Shown: positions 47,251-59,644, counted from the first letter of the stretch. The stretch is 64,000 bases of DNA from Nymphaea colorata (GCF_008831285.2 NC_045146.1:8750972-8814971), one strand, 5' to 3'. The notes: a model not told the origin generated them from the letters alone. A program made the numbers and translations.

Positions 47251-48303
47251 TGTTTTTCTAAATGACGACACTAAGGGCCAGTTTGATGGCCACTAGCAAA
47301 AATCTATGGACAAAAATCTTTGAATTAAAATCCATGGATAAGAATGCTAGAGACAAAAAATCTGTAGATTGAATTTTTCTACTTGTGTTGAAATAACCCT
47401 ATTATGGAAGAGAAAAAAAAAGAAAATGATGAAAAAAAATAATTGTCACAAAAAATAAGCATTCTGAAGGCAAATATAGTTGTGTAAACTGGTAACTAAT
47501 GATGTTCAGTGAATTCCACACAAAAGGGAGAACTCAAGCAATTGGATTAAAAGATGGGAGAGAAAAACAAGCTTTCCCAACTTTATATGTCCAAACATAC
47601 ATCAAAATATAGGTGTGTGAATATCTATTTACATAGCCATTGTCATTTATGAATTTGAGGGATATGCTCCAACCTAACAGGAAACCCGACAAAGGATACT
47701 CAAGCACAAACTGAATTGTAGGATTCATAAATGGTTAAGCAAAATAAGAAGAAACAGAAGCAAATAAAATTTGTTACTATTTTCTTTGATGCTGTTGAAA
47801 ATGTTAGAAGCAAAGTTTCAACATGTGATCACTTGGAGCTACACAAAAGAACACAAGGTGCACCATATCAACTTTAGTTGCAACAAAGGAACCAAGAAAG
47901 TCAACATCAATAGTTACTGCATCATAGGTTGAAACATATTATAGGCATATGCGGGTCTCGTTTTCTCCTAGAAGAGTTTCTCTTTGGAACTTTCCCCACT
48001 ATGCGTAACTTATCCATAAATCATGAGAAGAACAAATAAATATTGATGCGTTTGGAGCTAAGTAGCTGCCAAAATGTTCATGGTGAGCAAAAGAAAATGC
48101 TTTAGGACGCTTTTCATACCATCAAAATCCACCTTCCTGCAATTTTCACATGCTTGACAAGTAAATCCAATAATTTTAAAAAAATACTAAAAATCATAAT
48201 CAGACATTTTATCAAACAAGCATGGTTAAAGATTTCCCAAATGTCAAGGAGAAATCAACAGATGAACAAGGCAAGAAAAGATTATCAGTTGGAGGATCAA
48301 CTC
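47251..48303. other. Intergenic, unassigned
   Basis: GGGCCAGTTTGATGGCC at 47277-47293 resembles the terminus of another small DNA transposon, but no partner end was found. The rest is AT-rich with no recognised coding. Confidence 0.35.
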
Positions 48304-48308
48304 AGCCA

Positions 48309-48777
48309 TGTTTGGATTTCTCCCTTATGCATAAACAAAACGATATGCCTTAAACAGGATCATGCTCATGCTAAATCATGGAATTAAACAAAATCTTAAA
48401 CTGAAGTGGAAGCGTACCTGAATCCATCTGAACTGGTGCACAAGAAGATCACAGCAGGGTCTTCCAAGGTACGTGTGGTGCGCGCGAGGTCTCTCTCGGA
48501 TGGGGAAGAGAAAACCCTAGAAACCAACGTCTCATGCAACCATTCACATGATGACCCCAGGGACCACTACCATTTTATATTAAGGGCAATTACGGATTCA
48601 ACCCATCAAAGAGTCCATAATTGTGTACTGGTATCTATACATTTTAAAATTACCCAATACCATCTAAAATGACGTAATATCCCAAAACACAATCACTTAA
48701 GCGGATATTTACCTTAAGACAGCCATAATGTATGAAATTCCTCATAGACATATGTCGGCCCACCAAATGATCTTACA
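48309..48777 (-). repeat. 3' LTR of the Tork copia
   Basis: 469 bp starting TGTTTGGATTTC and ending GATCTTACA on the plus strand. The internal side is followed by the complement of a purine tract (TGGCCCAAGTGAGAGAT on the minus strand). Confidence 0.92.
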
Positions 48778-49617
48778 ATCTCTCACTTGGGCCAAATATG
48801 TCTTTATACATTCAGACATTACATAAAACCTTAGGAGCGCATAACTACTATCTTATTAAACGTCATTTTCACCAATCTCATCCATGATCATATCAACACA
48901 GAACCAAATCGGCCTTCGCTATGTTAAAATTAGCTAAACCTTCAATGATCACAAATGTTAACACAACCAATAACATAGATCTAATATGGATGTATAGCAT
49001 GAGAATTACATGTAATGTGATTACAACATGTCTATTCTCAACTGATCCAACTTTAAAACCTTATGGAGATCAAGAACACAAACACATAAACATAGAATGG
49101 AACCAAAGATCTTTAAACTTTATTCTGCAGAAAAACTGAATATGTGTCAATACATAAAAGCAAACAAAATACAAACTCCCACTAAACTAGCACATCATCC
49201 AAGGATAACACCCTCATACGAACAACATGTTCGTGAAAGACCTTATGTGTTAAACCCTTGGTAAGCGGATCCACAGTCATAGAGTTTGTCCCAATATGCT
49301 CTAAAGACACCTGACCATTCTGTATCCTCTCTTTAATAGCCAAAAAACTTTATGTCGATGTGCTTCGACTTTGACAAACTATGGCTGTTATAAGAGTACA
49401 TAACTACTGAATTATTATCACACAACAACCTTAGTGGCCTTTCTATACCACTCACAATGTGCAGCCCCGTGACAAAATTTCGCAATCACAAAGCATGATT
49501 AGATGTCTCGTAACATGCTATGCTACTGTCTTGGCACTCAGCAAAGTCAGAATCTGAATACTCAATGATCTCCAACTAGCCTGACTTCTTGTATATGAGC
49601 ATAAAATCTTTTGTTCT

Positions 49618-50761
49618 TTATAAGTACCTCAAAACTCTTTTGGCTGCTTTCAAATGATCCATACCAGGATCACCTAAGTATTTGCCTAACATTCCAACGA
49701 TAAATGCAACATCTGAACGAGTACAAACCTGAGCATACATAAGGCTTCCCACAACAGACGAATAGCGAATCCTTTTCATTTTCTTATATTCGATTTCATT
49801 TTTAGGGCACTGTTTGAGACTAAACTTGTCTCCTTTAGCAACTAGAGTATCTCCTGGTTTACAATCTTTCATGCCATATCGCTGAAGCACCTTATCAATG
49901 TAGGCCTTTTGTGATAATCCAAGAATACCCCGAGAACGATCTCAAAATATTTGGATCCCCAATACAAAAGATGCATCACCAAGATTCTTCATGTCAAACT
50001 TTGTTGACAAATTTCTTAGTTTTATGCAATATGCCCACATCATTACTTGCCAGCAATATATCATCGACATATAAAACCGGAAAGACAAATTTACGCCCAC
50101 TAAACTTTTGGTATACACATTCATCAACCACATTAGTCTCGAAACCAAATGAAACTATAACTTGATGAAATTTGTAATACCACTGAAGGGAAACTTGCTT
50201 TAGCCCATAGATGGATTTCTTGAGTTTGCAAACCATTTTCTTTGTATTTCTTGAAGCAAAGTTTTCTAGTTGCACCATATATATCGTTTCATCAATGTCT
50301 CCATTTAGAAACGTTGTCTTAACATCCATCTGATGCAGCTCTAAGTCAAAATGAGCTACAAGTGTCATTATAGTCCTGAAAGAGTCTTTTGACGAAACTG
50401 GAGAGAAAGTCTCTATATAATCAATGCCTTCCTTTTGAGTAAAGCCCTTAGCGACAAGACGTGCCTTATACCTTTCGATGTTTCCTAATGAATCCATTTT
50501 GGTTTTAAATATACGTTTACAACCAATGGGTTTCATACCTTCAGGCAAGGGAACAACTTCCGATACGTCATTATCCATCATTAACTTTATTTCTTCATTC
50601 ATAGCATCTATCCACTTATGAGATTTAGAACTCTTTATTGCTTGCTGGAGGTTAATAAGATCATCATCCATTAAACTCATATCAACATCATGTTCTTGAA
50701 GATAGACAAAATCATTTGAAATTGTATTTCTCCTCTCTCTAGTGGATTTCCTCAGTGGCAC
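49618..50761 (-). pseudogene. Tork copia reverse transcriptase and RNase H start
   Basis: The 255-codon open frame 49994-50761 covers the reverse transcriptase: W-I-D-A-M-N-E-E-I, R-Y-K-A-R-L-V-A-K-G-F-T-Q, V-D-V-K-T-like Q-M-D-V-K-T-T-F-L-N-G, S-I-Y-G-L-K-Q and the catalytic Y-V-D-D-I. After a frameshift, 49618-49890 gives Y-G-M-K-D-C-K-P-G-D-T and V-G-S-L-M-Y-A-Q-V-C-T-R-S-D, diagnostic of the Tork/TNT1 group. RNase H is cut short downstream. Confidence 0.88.
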
Positions 50762-50878
50762 CTCTACTTCATTTTCTTGAGGTTGTTGAGTTTATTCTCC
50801 AATAGGGAGATCGACATCATTGGCCTTCTTCTGAATATGTTGATGGAACAATGGCAGGAATAAATACCTAACTATTGC

Positions 50879-51545
50879 TTACAACATCTGTATGAGTGGA
50901 CTCAGGTCCCTCTTCAAAGGCAATGTTTCTAACCTGATCACATCCCTAAACTCAATATCTTCAAAGAAATAGGCATTTTCCGTTTCAAAGAAAGACTTAC
51001 TGGATGGATTATAAAACTTATAACCACTTAATGTTTGTTCATTTTCCTTCATACATTCAATGCAAACATTAAAGTCTGCAAAATCAAATAACAACCAGTC
51101 TTTAACAATAATCGAAAATCTGCTATGGCTTCAACTTTCGCCTTCTTGTCATCGCCCCCATAGATGAATCTTTCAGCATCATTTCACGTTCGACAATTTA
51201 GGCAGGCTTGCATAGAGACACTTATGTGAGTAGTAGCACCTAAATCTACCCACAAAGTGTCTCTGGGTATTGAAGTTAAATTAACATCAGAACCAACCAA
51301 AGTGAGAAGTGTACACTTCTTTTCACGTCATGCGTGAAATTTAGTACAATCCTTCTTTATATGACCTTCACCATTACAAAAGAAGCAGCTTGATTGGCTT
51401 TCCTCATGCTTCTTCTGTTTCTTAATGGATGATTGGTCAACTGCAACTTCTTTAATAGTCTTTCTTTTCTTACTTTTAAGAATTGAATCATTAAACTCAG
51501 GAATAGTACTCAAATTTGCAGATATCATGGAAGCAGAACTTACTG
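50879..51545 (-). pseudogene. Tork copia gag knuckle, protease and joined integrase ends
   Basis: 51328-51528 ends with C-F-F-C-x4-H-I-K-K-D-C, a CCHC zinc knuckle. Next comes W-V-D-L-G-A-T-T-H-I-S, the protease active-site segment. Then 50879-51094 goes from the region before integrase directly to G-Y-K-F-Y-N-P-S-S-K-S-F-F-E-T, the C-terminal region after the integrase core. The HHCC finger and D,D-35-E core are absent. Confidence 0.8.
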
Positions 51546-52255
51546 TACAAAGAACAAAATATCAAACATGCTCACACTCAATACATGTACAGAGATGAAA
51601 TAACAAATATAAATGAATTTAAATACAATGATCTAAATCCCATCACAAGGTACCGGTGCAACGTTAATATCCAATCTTTGGATTGAAATATTAACTGCAA
51701 GTGGTATTCCTGGTCAACAATGAATATAGATAATTAACCATGTCAAACAACGAGTCTATCTTTGGATTGACTCGCTATTCACATGAAAACCTGAAAATTA
51801 TCACATATTCATTGTCATGTATACTTAAACCTGATCAAACAACAATCCTCTTTTGGGTTGATCATTGTCTTTATGGATCAAGTATACTATAATCTAATGT
51901 TCAAAACAGGCAAATTCGTACAACAGAGGTCACTTTGGCGACATAAAGTACAAACCTACTCATTTCGAACAATAGATATGGCCAAAATTAAAATTCATGG
52001 TTCAAACATTCATCTGAAGCACATCCACAATTTTAATAACATGCAAAACATGATACATAAATTAAAATTGCATACAACATTATCCCTACATTGAATCCAA
52101 TACCAAATGATTCAATGATATGGGCCCAAAAGAGTCTAAAATTTTATAAATCGGTGCCATAAACGTGCTTTAGTGGGTCAAGAACCACTAAATCGACCAT
52201 AAAATGGCCCGTATCGTTCTTAAAACACAACTAAAATACCCACATAGCCCTAAAT

Positions 52256-52440
52256 AGGATTGAACTGGTTTAAAAATTGGAAAAACCGGTCAAAAATAGA
52301 CTGTATCGATTCCAAAACCCATTGAACCGGTTTGAAAAACAACGGAATCGGTTCCGAAAGGCCCGAATTGGTTTCAAAACTGAATGAACCGGCCCACAAA
52401 ATAGTCTGAATCGGTTCAGAAAGGTCCGAACCGGTTTTAT
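52256..52440. repeat. Tandem repeat of GAACCGGTTT-like units in the copia leader
   Basis: Words such as GAACCGGTTT, AATCGGTTCC and GAATTGGTTTC recur about every 15-35 bp between the primer site and gag of the minus-strand copia. On the minus strand the repetition produces a repetitive N-R-F-x-x-F peptide pattern. No gene is recognised. A GC-rich stretch (52540-53050) fills the rest of the leader. Confidence 0.7.
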
Positions 52441-53145
52441 TTTAAGAAACGGGCCGTATGGATACGGGTTGGGTCTCACAAGACTCGACCCGATCAGAGA
52501 AAACAAAAGCGGGCTGGCGGGCGAACAATTTTTTTTTTTTTTTTAGGCTGATGGATCCGGATCGGGTCTGTCAAGACCCGACCCGCCCGTTCGACTGCGC
52601 AAGCGGTCGCAGGTGTCGTCTCCACTGCTCGCCTGCCGAACGGTAGGCGTGCGGTGGTGATCCTCCGGCAGGCCACCCAATTGCGTGGGTGGCTGCCGGC
52701 GGGTGCCGCCAAGACGGCCGGTCATCGCCGCTACGATGGCGGCCATCTCCCGCCAGAAACTGGTCGATTCTGGCTGGTTTCCCTTCTTCTACAATCTGCC
52801 CTTTTCCCCTTTTGTGTGAGGTTGAAAACGACAGCGGGAAAGCCACCGGCGGCCCTCCTCTCATGTTGGGTGGGCATCGGCAGGTCTCATGGGCCCGTCC
52901 GGCAACAGCTAGGTCACCCGCGGTCACCCTTCGACCACCGTCGCCCCTCCTTGCCGTCCCCTTTCCCTTTCACGCCAGGGCAACAGAAGCCCGATGGCCT
53001 CTAGCGTGGTGATGAGAGACGAAAGCCCAATGGCTTCCATCGTTCACGCCCCTCTCCTCTACCCAACGGCAGCCACCGCCAACCTCAACCATAGGGCAAA
53101 TGCACGATTTCATCCAAAAAAATCCAACGATTCAATAATGAACAT

Positions 53146-53159
53146 GGGCTCTGATACCA
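53146..53159 (-). other. Primer-binding site of the Tork copia
   Basis: Minus-strand TGGTATCAGAGCCC, two bases inside the 5' LTR at 53162-53628, complementary to initiator tRNA-Met. Confidence 0.9.
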
Positions 53160-53161
53160 AA

Positions 53162-53628
53162 TGTTGGGATTTCTCCCTCATGCTTACACAAAACGATATG
53201 CCTTAAACAGGATCATGCTCATGCTAAATCATTGAATTAAACAAAATCTTAAACTGAAGCGGAAGCGTACCTGAATTGATCTGAACTGGTGCATAGGAAG
53301 ATCACAGCAGGGTCTTCCAGGGTACGTGCAGGTGCGCGTGAGGTCTCTCTCAGATGGGGAAGAGAAAACCCTAGAAACCAACGTCTCATGCAACCATTTA
53401 CACGACCCCAAGGACTACTACCATTTTATATTAAGGGCAATTATGGATTCAACCCATCAAAGAGTCTGTAATTGTGTACTGGTATCTATACATTTCAAAA
53501 TTACCCTATACCATCTAAAATGACGTAATATCCCAAAACGCAATCGCTTAAGCAGATATTTACCTTAAGACAGTCGTAATGTTTGAAATTCCTCATAGAC
53601 ATATGTCGGCCCACCAAATGATCTTACA
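53162..53628 (-). repeat. 5' LTR of the Tork copia
   Basis: 467 bp starting TGTTGGGATTTC and ending GATCTTACA on the plus strand, paired with 48309-48777. Confidence 0.92.
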
Positions 53629-53639
53629 AGCCAAGGAAA

Positions 53640-54245
53640 GAATCTTTGAATTCCAAATTATATATGTAACACCTTGCTATATTTATACCATTGTAACATT
53701 GGATTTTTACCTTTGTTGTACCAACTCATAACGTTGTAATGTTTCCATATTTACATCACACACTGTAACCTTGTAACGTTATATAAATCAAGGAATACTC
53801 TTGCAGTTTATATTGAGATTTACTCATACTCATCCTCTTGAATCGTCACTTTCTCCCTCTCTTGTTTCTCTTTTCTTTCATGGTATCAGAGCCACCTACG
53901 TGCTTCCAGGCGCAGCCTTGAATCCTCTATATTGTTACAGAAATCGTCTCTCTTATACAAGTCCTGGTTGCTCCTCTGTTTTCAGCCATAGTTCTTTTTT
54001 AGTGCTATTGTTTATCTGCACACCAATGCCGGTACAGACCTTTGTTGGTCCTCGTACTACTCAGGAAACATCTACTGCTCATTGTGGTTCCAAGGAACTA
54101 GACCTTGCCCAAATTCATCACCTGAGCCAGCTGGAACCTCCTGATTTCCAGCCGCCTCTCCTGAACCGATCTCAAATTGCAGAACAGAGCATTAACCACC
54201 TGAAAACAACACCTGAAATCGGCCGGCGTTGTCAGCTCCAGTGAC
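53640..54245 (+). mobile_element. End of another copia-type 5' LTR with primer site and leader
   Basis: 53640-53880 has an LTR-like 3' part (TATATAAATCAAGGAATACTC, then a pyrimidine-rich end), followed by TGGTATCAGAGCC at 53881-53893. The 147-codon frame that follows (53801-54244) has no gag domain I recognise and stops at 54244. The start of the LTR is not visible, and no pol follows. Confidence 0.5.
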
Positions 54246-54278
54246 GATAAGGGTCAAATAAGGGCTCTTTGGAATCGT

Positions 54279-54299
54279 CTGTGTGTGTGTGTGTGTGTG
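54279..54299. repeat. (GT)n microsatellite
   Basis: About ten GT repeats followed by CACATATATATA. Confidence 0.9.
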
Positions 54300-54738
54300 T
54301 ACACATATATATACTGTTTAGAGACTTTGTTGTAAAATGCTCACAACATTTTGATAGCAGATCAGGGGGAATGACCTGTAGGAAGTAGTGAGTTTGATGA
54401 TAAAAGTGGGAAAGAAATTTTTCTCATTAGTGGCCAAGATGCCAGTATGATCAAATTTCAGTTTCTGGTCCAGCAAAGTGTCTCATATTTCTCCAAAGTG
54501 TTACTTCCACTCCTCTTGTCTGCAATGCGGAAAGTATGCCTTCAGCTCATCTTCCAAGGCATGTGCTGCAGACTTGTGCAAATTAACTATGTAAAACACG
54601 TCCTCTGCTGGAATTGTAGCTGACATCTTCTCATCCTACCTGAAAAATACACAAAGAAGACAAAATAATCTGAATGATATCTATATAACAAAGATTCATA
54701 TAAGGAAAATTGAGATTATTAGGTGAGCAATTGAAAAA

Positions 54739-54938
54739 TACCATTTATGGCAGAAGCAAAATTGATTAAATTTACGTGTAGAGTATTATCCTCTCTCACA
54801 CATATACATATGTGTGTGTGTGTATGTGTTGTGTGTGATACCATCTATGACAGAAGCAAAATTGATTAAATTTATGCGTAGAGTATTGTCCTCTCTCACA
54901 CACATGCACACATATACATATGTATGTGTGTGTTATGT

Positions 54939-54940
<2 letters not shown>
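54739..54940. repeat. ~100 bp tandem duplication with GT tail
   Basis: Two head-to-tail copies of a unit beginning ATACCATYTATGRCAGAAGC, running through TTGATTAAATTTA and AGAGTATT and ending in CA/GT repeats, lie at about 54739-54838 and 54839-54940. Confidence 0.85.

Positions 54941-54942
<2 letters not shown>

Positions 54943-55025
<83 letters not shown>
54943..55025. repeat. Compound (CA)n(TA)n microsatellite
   Basis: About 14 CA repeats run directly into about 27 TA repeats. Several palindromic TA turns make a hairpin likely. Confidence 0.95.
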
Positions 55026-55028
<3 letters not shown>

Positions 55029-55514
55029 CCATTGTATAAAGAAAGTAAAGAAAGGAGATAATTGTATAGCTAGATAACTAAGTAGAGTAGGAGGAACGCT
55101 GGTACAAGTTCCTCTGGCAGCATGAAAAGTTAATGGCTTGAGTTCTTCATATTGTAATAGTTTTCTCTTTATCAGGGTTGGGCAGGGGTGCTTCTAACCT
55201 CTTCTCGTTTGTGCCCCATTCCTCCCCAAAAAAATAGGAAAACATTTCTTCTTAAAGGACCAAAATTCAGCTGCCTGCGGCTTCATCATGAAGACCCAAC
55301 TGTACTTGGGGTACAAATTCTGCAAAAGAAGTTGAATGTAAATTTCATTCTACTTGAAATGGTAGAGGGACAACGAAATATATTGTTGTTCATGGTAAGC
55401 ATTTTTTTTAAGGCAAGTTGCCACAAGTAAAGTTTACTAATGATTTTTATCATGGTGTAATAGATATGATTGTATTTTGGTCTATTGAGTAGATCATAAG
55501 GGAGCCTAGACAAC

Positions 55515-56877
55515 ATGGAAGATAGAAGTTGGATTCAGAAAACCAAGTAATTGGATATTTGAATAATATTCTTTTTATTAATAGTTCATGATCATTGAAA
55601 ATTGAAATCCACTTATTCTACCATTTAATAGGTCTAGTCCTGAATTTTTACGTGAAATACTTAATTTTGTTAATTTTGCTATTGCAAGTAGTTCATTTGT
55701 GGTTGGAAAACTTCGATGTCCATGTCAAAGGTGTAACAATGTCTTATATCAATTACCTAAAGATATAGTGAACTACATAGTATGCAATGAATTTGATAAA
55801 AGTTATACAAGATCGTATTTTCATGGAGAATCGATATTACCACCAAGTTATGACATCAGAAATATTGAAGGCACAAATGATGAAATGATTGATATAATCA
55901 TATTGCATGTGGTCAAATTGTAGAAAATGAAGTTGATGATTTTGTTGCACAAGACAGAGAAAATGTTGTATCTATCAATTTGTTTAGAGCGACAGAAAAA
56001 ATTATATCCATGGTGTACAACATTTACAAAATTGTCATTCCTTATTCGATTACTTCATATAAAATGGATTAGTGGCTGCAGTAACAAGTCATTCGATATG
56101 CGACTGGAACAACAGAGTCTAATCCATTGCACCAAAAACATATGTTCTAAGCTATACACAAAGATGAAATAAAGAGGTTGGATGAGCAAATTATTGTTAT
56201 ATTATGTCATGTCAAAAATTTTACATCCAACCTTTTTTGAGATACAAAGGATTTGCCATTAGTGGGTTTAGTTTCATACAAAAGATGTAGAAGAGTGCCG
56301 ACATACTCAAAACAATGGTGTCATTGTTACTATAAAAACATCTAGCTTTTGAAATGCACGAGGCACATCTCTTGTTCTTGGAGCAATTACTTATTATGGA
56401 GTCATCACAGATATTATTGAAATTGAATATCATCCTAATATGGGTTCACTCTTGTTCAAGTGTGAATGGTTTGATGTTCTAATGCAAACAATAAAGGTGT
56501 TAAAGGTGTTAAAGTTGATGAATATGGGTTCACTTTTGTCAATACAAGATATTAATGCATGATAGAGGAACCATTTGTATAACCAAGTGGAACGAGCCTT
56601 TTACGTCCAAGATCCCATTGAAGAAGATTGGAAACTTGTAGTGAAAACAAAGTCAAGGGATTTTTATGATGCTTGTGGAAATGAAGTAAATGAAAGTACT
56701 AATAAGGACGAGATAGATGTGACAAAATGTTTATCATATACTACATCATTAATAGATGACCTTGATAAATACAATGATATCTTATGGACTAGATCAAATG
56801 TGCCTAATACTTCTATTGCTAATGCACCTACTACACTTATTGATGCAATTATACAACATGATGAAGAAGATGCATAG
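55515..56877 (+). pseudogene. CACTA TNP2-type transposase relic, core deleted
   Basis: It starts M-E-D-R-S-W-I, the usual N-terminus. After an intron (about 55546-55632) comes the transposase-associated domain: L-R-C-P-C-Q-R-C-N-N and Y-F-H-G-E-S. Then S-F-L-I-R-L-L-H-I-K-W and S-N-K-S-F-D-M-R-L mark the very start of the Transposase_21 core. The core itself is missing: after a frameshift the reading continues with H-K-D-E-I-K-R-L-D-E-Q (end of DUF4218) and then DUF4216 (Q-V-E-R-A-F-Y-V-Q-D-P in 56575-56877). It is not functional. Confidence 0.78.
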
Positions 56878-57489
56878 GTACTTACACAAAATTAACGTAG
56901 TTACAATTGATTGCATAGCTCATTGCATATTATTGGGTGAAAGAACTATAATTTATTTTTGTTTTATTGTTGCTATTAACATCTACACGTTTTTTATTCA
57001 TATGTAGTTACTCTAAAATGGTGATTAGTCACTCTCAGGGTTCTGGCTCAAGAGATGCATCTCCCAGTAATTATTTACTTATGCTAAGATTTTGGTTTTT
57101 AGTTGTGCATCTCTTCAAGATAGACAAATCATTTCAACATTCATATTTTAATCTTTAGCAACTCAACATTAAAGCAAGCAAGGTCGATCACATGCACTGA
57201 GCACCTTGAATACTTATGGTCAGCCAATAGGTGCGGAGGGCCAAAAGCCAAGTACACATATTGGAACACTAGCTTGAAATCAAGAACAAATATCTATACA
57301 TTACTTCCCAAGGTCAGAATTGCCAGATTTGTACACAGAGGATATATAGAGTCTTATTTAGGCATGGTGATTCATTTGTAGCTTGTCTATATTTATTTAT
57401 AACTTTCTCTTTCCTATTTGTATTTTTTTATTTTTCTATTCACAGTAACCATTATCTTTTTGGCAAAGTACAAACTTCATGACAAAAAA

Positions 57490-58463
57490 AATTAATATTA
57501 ATGTTATTAAGCCATGGGTCTGTAAAGTACATGCAAGACTATGAAGGATTTGGAGTTGCAAGCTACATAAAATTTATGATAAATATAAGTCACATGTTGA
57601 GCACATGCAACATCGAGAGGAGACCATATCAGAAATGCAATGGGAGCTTCTTATGCAATATTTTGACACAGATGAATCCAAGGTTATGGTTTGGAATGTA
57701 ATGACCATTTTGTATATAAGATTTATTTTATGTGTATGTTGTTATATAAATATTTTGATTTTCATTAAAATGGTTTGATAATGCAGCCAAAAAGTAAAAA
57801 ATAAAATAAAGCCATTCGAGCTATGCATAAATTTTCCACATACTTGTGGCTAAAAAAGATTTGCATGTGCTTATGCTGAATTTCTAAATTTATGCTTTAG
57901 AATTTACATGAAGTTGTTTTGTATTTGTCATATTATCATATTGCTTTGTTAATCTAATGGTGTTCAACCCTTACATTTGTAGGATGAGAAAGGTGAACCA
58001 CAAATATTTCGAGCACAGTTTTGGGTTCAATTACATAGTTCGAACCATGAAAATGTTGAAAGTGAAGCTACATGTGAAATGATTGTAAGGTATCCCTGTG
58101 TGATATATTGTTAGTTGATATTATTGAACTTGTCTATGTGTCATTACAACTTATAAATTTTGTGTAACTTGGGAGGAAAAAATAAAAGAAGCCTTGGCAA
58201 ACTTACCTGATGGTTCAATGGATATTCCAACTTCTGAAGATGTGATTTCTCCAATGTTGGGCATTGGTAAATATGGATGCAAGTGCATTTATGGACTGGG
58301 AGTGAAGAAATCTGAAATATTTGACGGAATACCGATTAAAATCCAACTCGTACAACAAAATGATATGGTGAGGAAAGAAGTAGCTGACATAAAACAAAGG
58401 ATGGCTACAATGGAAGAACAATTGCAAGTTATGCCTCATTTAGTCAAGGGTGAGCACCTGTAA
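57490..58463 (+). pseudogene. CACTA second gene relic (Transposase_24-like)
   Basis: Downstream of and parallel to the TNP2 relic, this interval has Y-E-G-F-G-V-A-S (57540), F-R-A-Q-F-W-V-Q-L-H (58000) and, in the open frame 58194-58463, T-S-E-D-V-I-S-P-M-L-G-I followed by Y-G-L-G and a coiled-coil tail (K-E-V-A-D-I-K-Q-R-M-A-T-M-E-E-Q-L). These are the features of the second protein of plant En/Spm-type CACTA elements. Introns or frameshifts separate the segments. Confidence 0.65.
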
Positions 58464-59644
58464 TGCAATCAAAGGTGAGTTTATAAGGTTTTATGTTTTA
58501 GCTTATATATATGTAAATTTTGCATAATCTATTGAACATGTTTTTCCTTTGTTAGGAATGAGACAAAGGTATTTTTTTTTTCAAGTTCTATCACTTGCCA
58601 CAACAGTTTTGGAAGTTCTGTAGACTTCTATTTTGAAAGGTGTAATGGTCACATTTGATATGTAGATAGACTGCAATTTTTACATATTTATGATGACACC
58701 TCATTTTGTCCAGTATGTTAGCCTTAGAGGTCATCTAGTTTTTTACCTTTTATGGGTGTATATGGGCAATTCCCTATGACATAATCTGGCTACTGAACAG
58801 TAACTCTTTTTTGTACATGGACAAGGTTACTTTTTTGTACATTTACCCTTAATGTGTAATTACTTTATGTGACTAGTCATCTCTTTCTATGGTCGATCTG
58901 CTGCAAACAAGCTATATATATTTCTTTTATGTAGTTATTTTTTTATATTGAAACTTTGCTAAGGTATCCCTTTTAGTCACTATCCTCAATGAAATGTCAA
59001 GACTGGTTTTGAAATGTTTCTGAGCTCTAGATTACTTTGGTAAAAATTTGAGATTCCATTGGTGATTTTGCTTATATTTTGGTATTTTAATAGGTATTTG
59101 TGGTTTTGTTCTATTTGAGCTTGAAGTTTTGTTGGAGGAGATGGCTATGGCTATGAATGCATGGATAGATATCTGTATTGCTGGCTTCCATGTTCCTTTT
59201 CCTACTTCTTGCATTCATTTTGAAAAAAAAATCTCTCTTAGTTGGGTTAATTTTTTCTTCAATTCTTTTACAGCATCAAAGAGGTGATTCCATCAAGCAA
59301 TTTTGGAGCAGACACTATAACTAATGAGGCTTTGGCAATTGAAGTTGCATTAAGAAGACAAACTTTTTTCTGCAAGTGAAGTAGTTGTGCATATTGTCCT
59401 TTGACCTTTCAAGGTTTGTATGTATGCTCCAAGTGATGAAAGGTTCGTGGTTGATACCAATGAACTCTAAATATCAAGCAATGTTACTATCATAATATGA
59501 GAGATGAACATTCGAGTTGGTTATGGATGCATTCTCAATCAATTTATGTTTATCAAGTTGGTAATGGTTCTAACTATTATTATTGATTATTATTGCACGT
59601 AAAAAACCATCATTGTGCTGGCGTTCTATGTGTGCATTGACTAG
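58464..59644. other. Unassigned, with one exon-like segment
   Basis: Most is AT-rich. At 59275-59420, after a TTTTACAG acceptor-like sequence, an open stretch reads K-E-V-I-P-S-S-N-F-G-A-D-T-I-T-N-E-A-L-A-I-E-V. It looks like a real exon, possibly another captured gene fragment, but I cannot assign it to a protein. Confidence 0.3.

Larger units (their letters stand above)
48309..53628 (-). mobile_element. Ty1/copia element, Tork/TNT1-type, with both LTRs
   Basis: Two LTRs (48309-48777 and 53162-53628) differ at roughly 35 positions by eye (about 7%). A perfect AGCCA duplication flanks them (48304-48308 and 53629-53633). The minus-strand primer site complementary to tRNA-Met is at 53146-53159. 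Coding runs on the minus strand: gag zinc knuckle, protease, end of integrase, reverse transcriptase, RNase H. The integrase catalytic core and most of gag are missing. It is the youngest LTR insertion in the window that can be dated by LTR comparison. Confidence 0.92.

Noticed and set aside
52494-53012. Several overlapping frames of 67-118 codons on both strands
   Set aside because: They arise in the GC-rich leader of the Tork copia, where stops are rare on both strands; none has a domain.
54796-55077. Frames with runs of I-Y or C-V
   Set aside because: Translations of TA and GT microsatellites.
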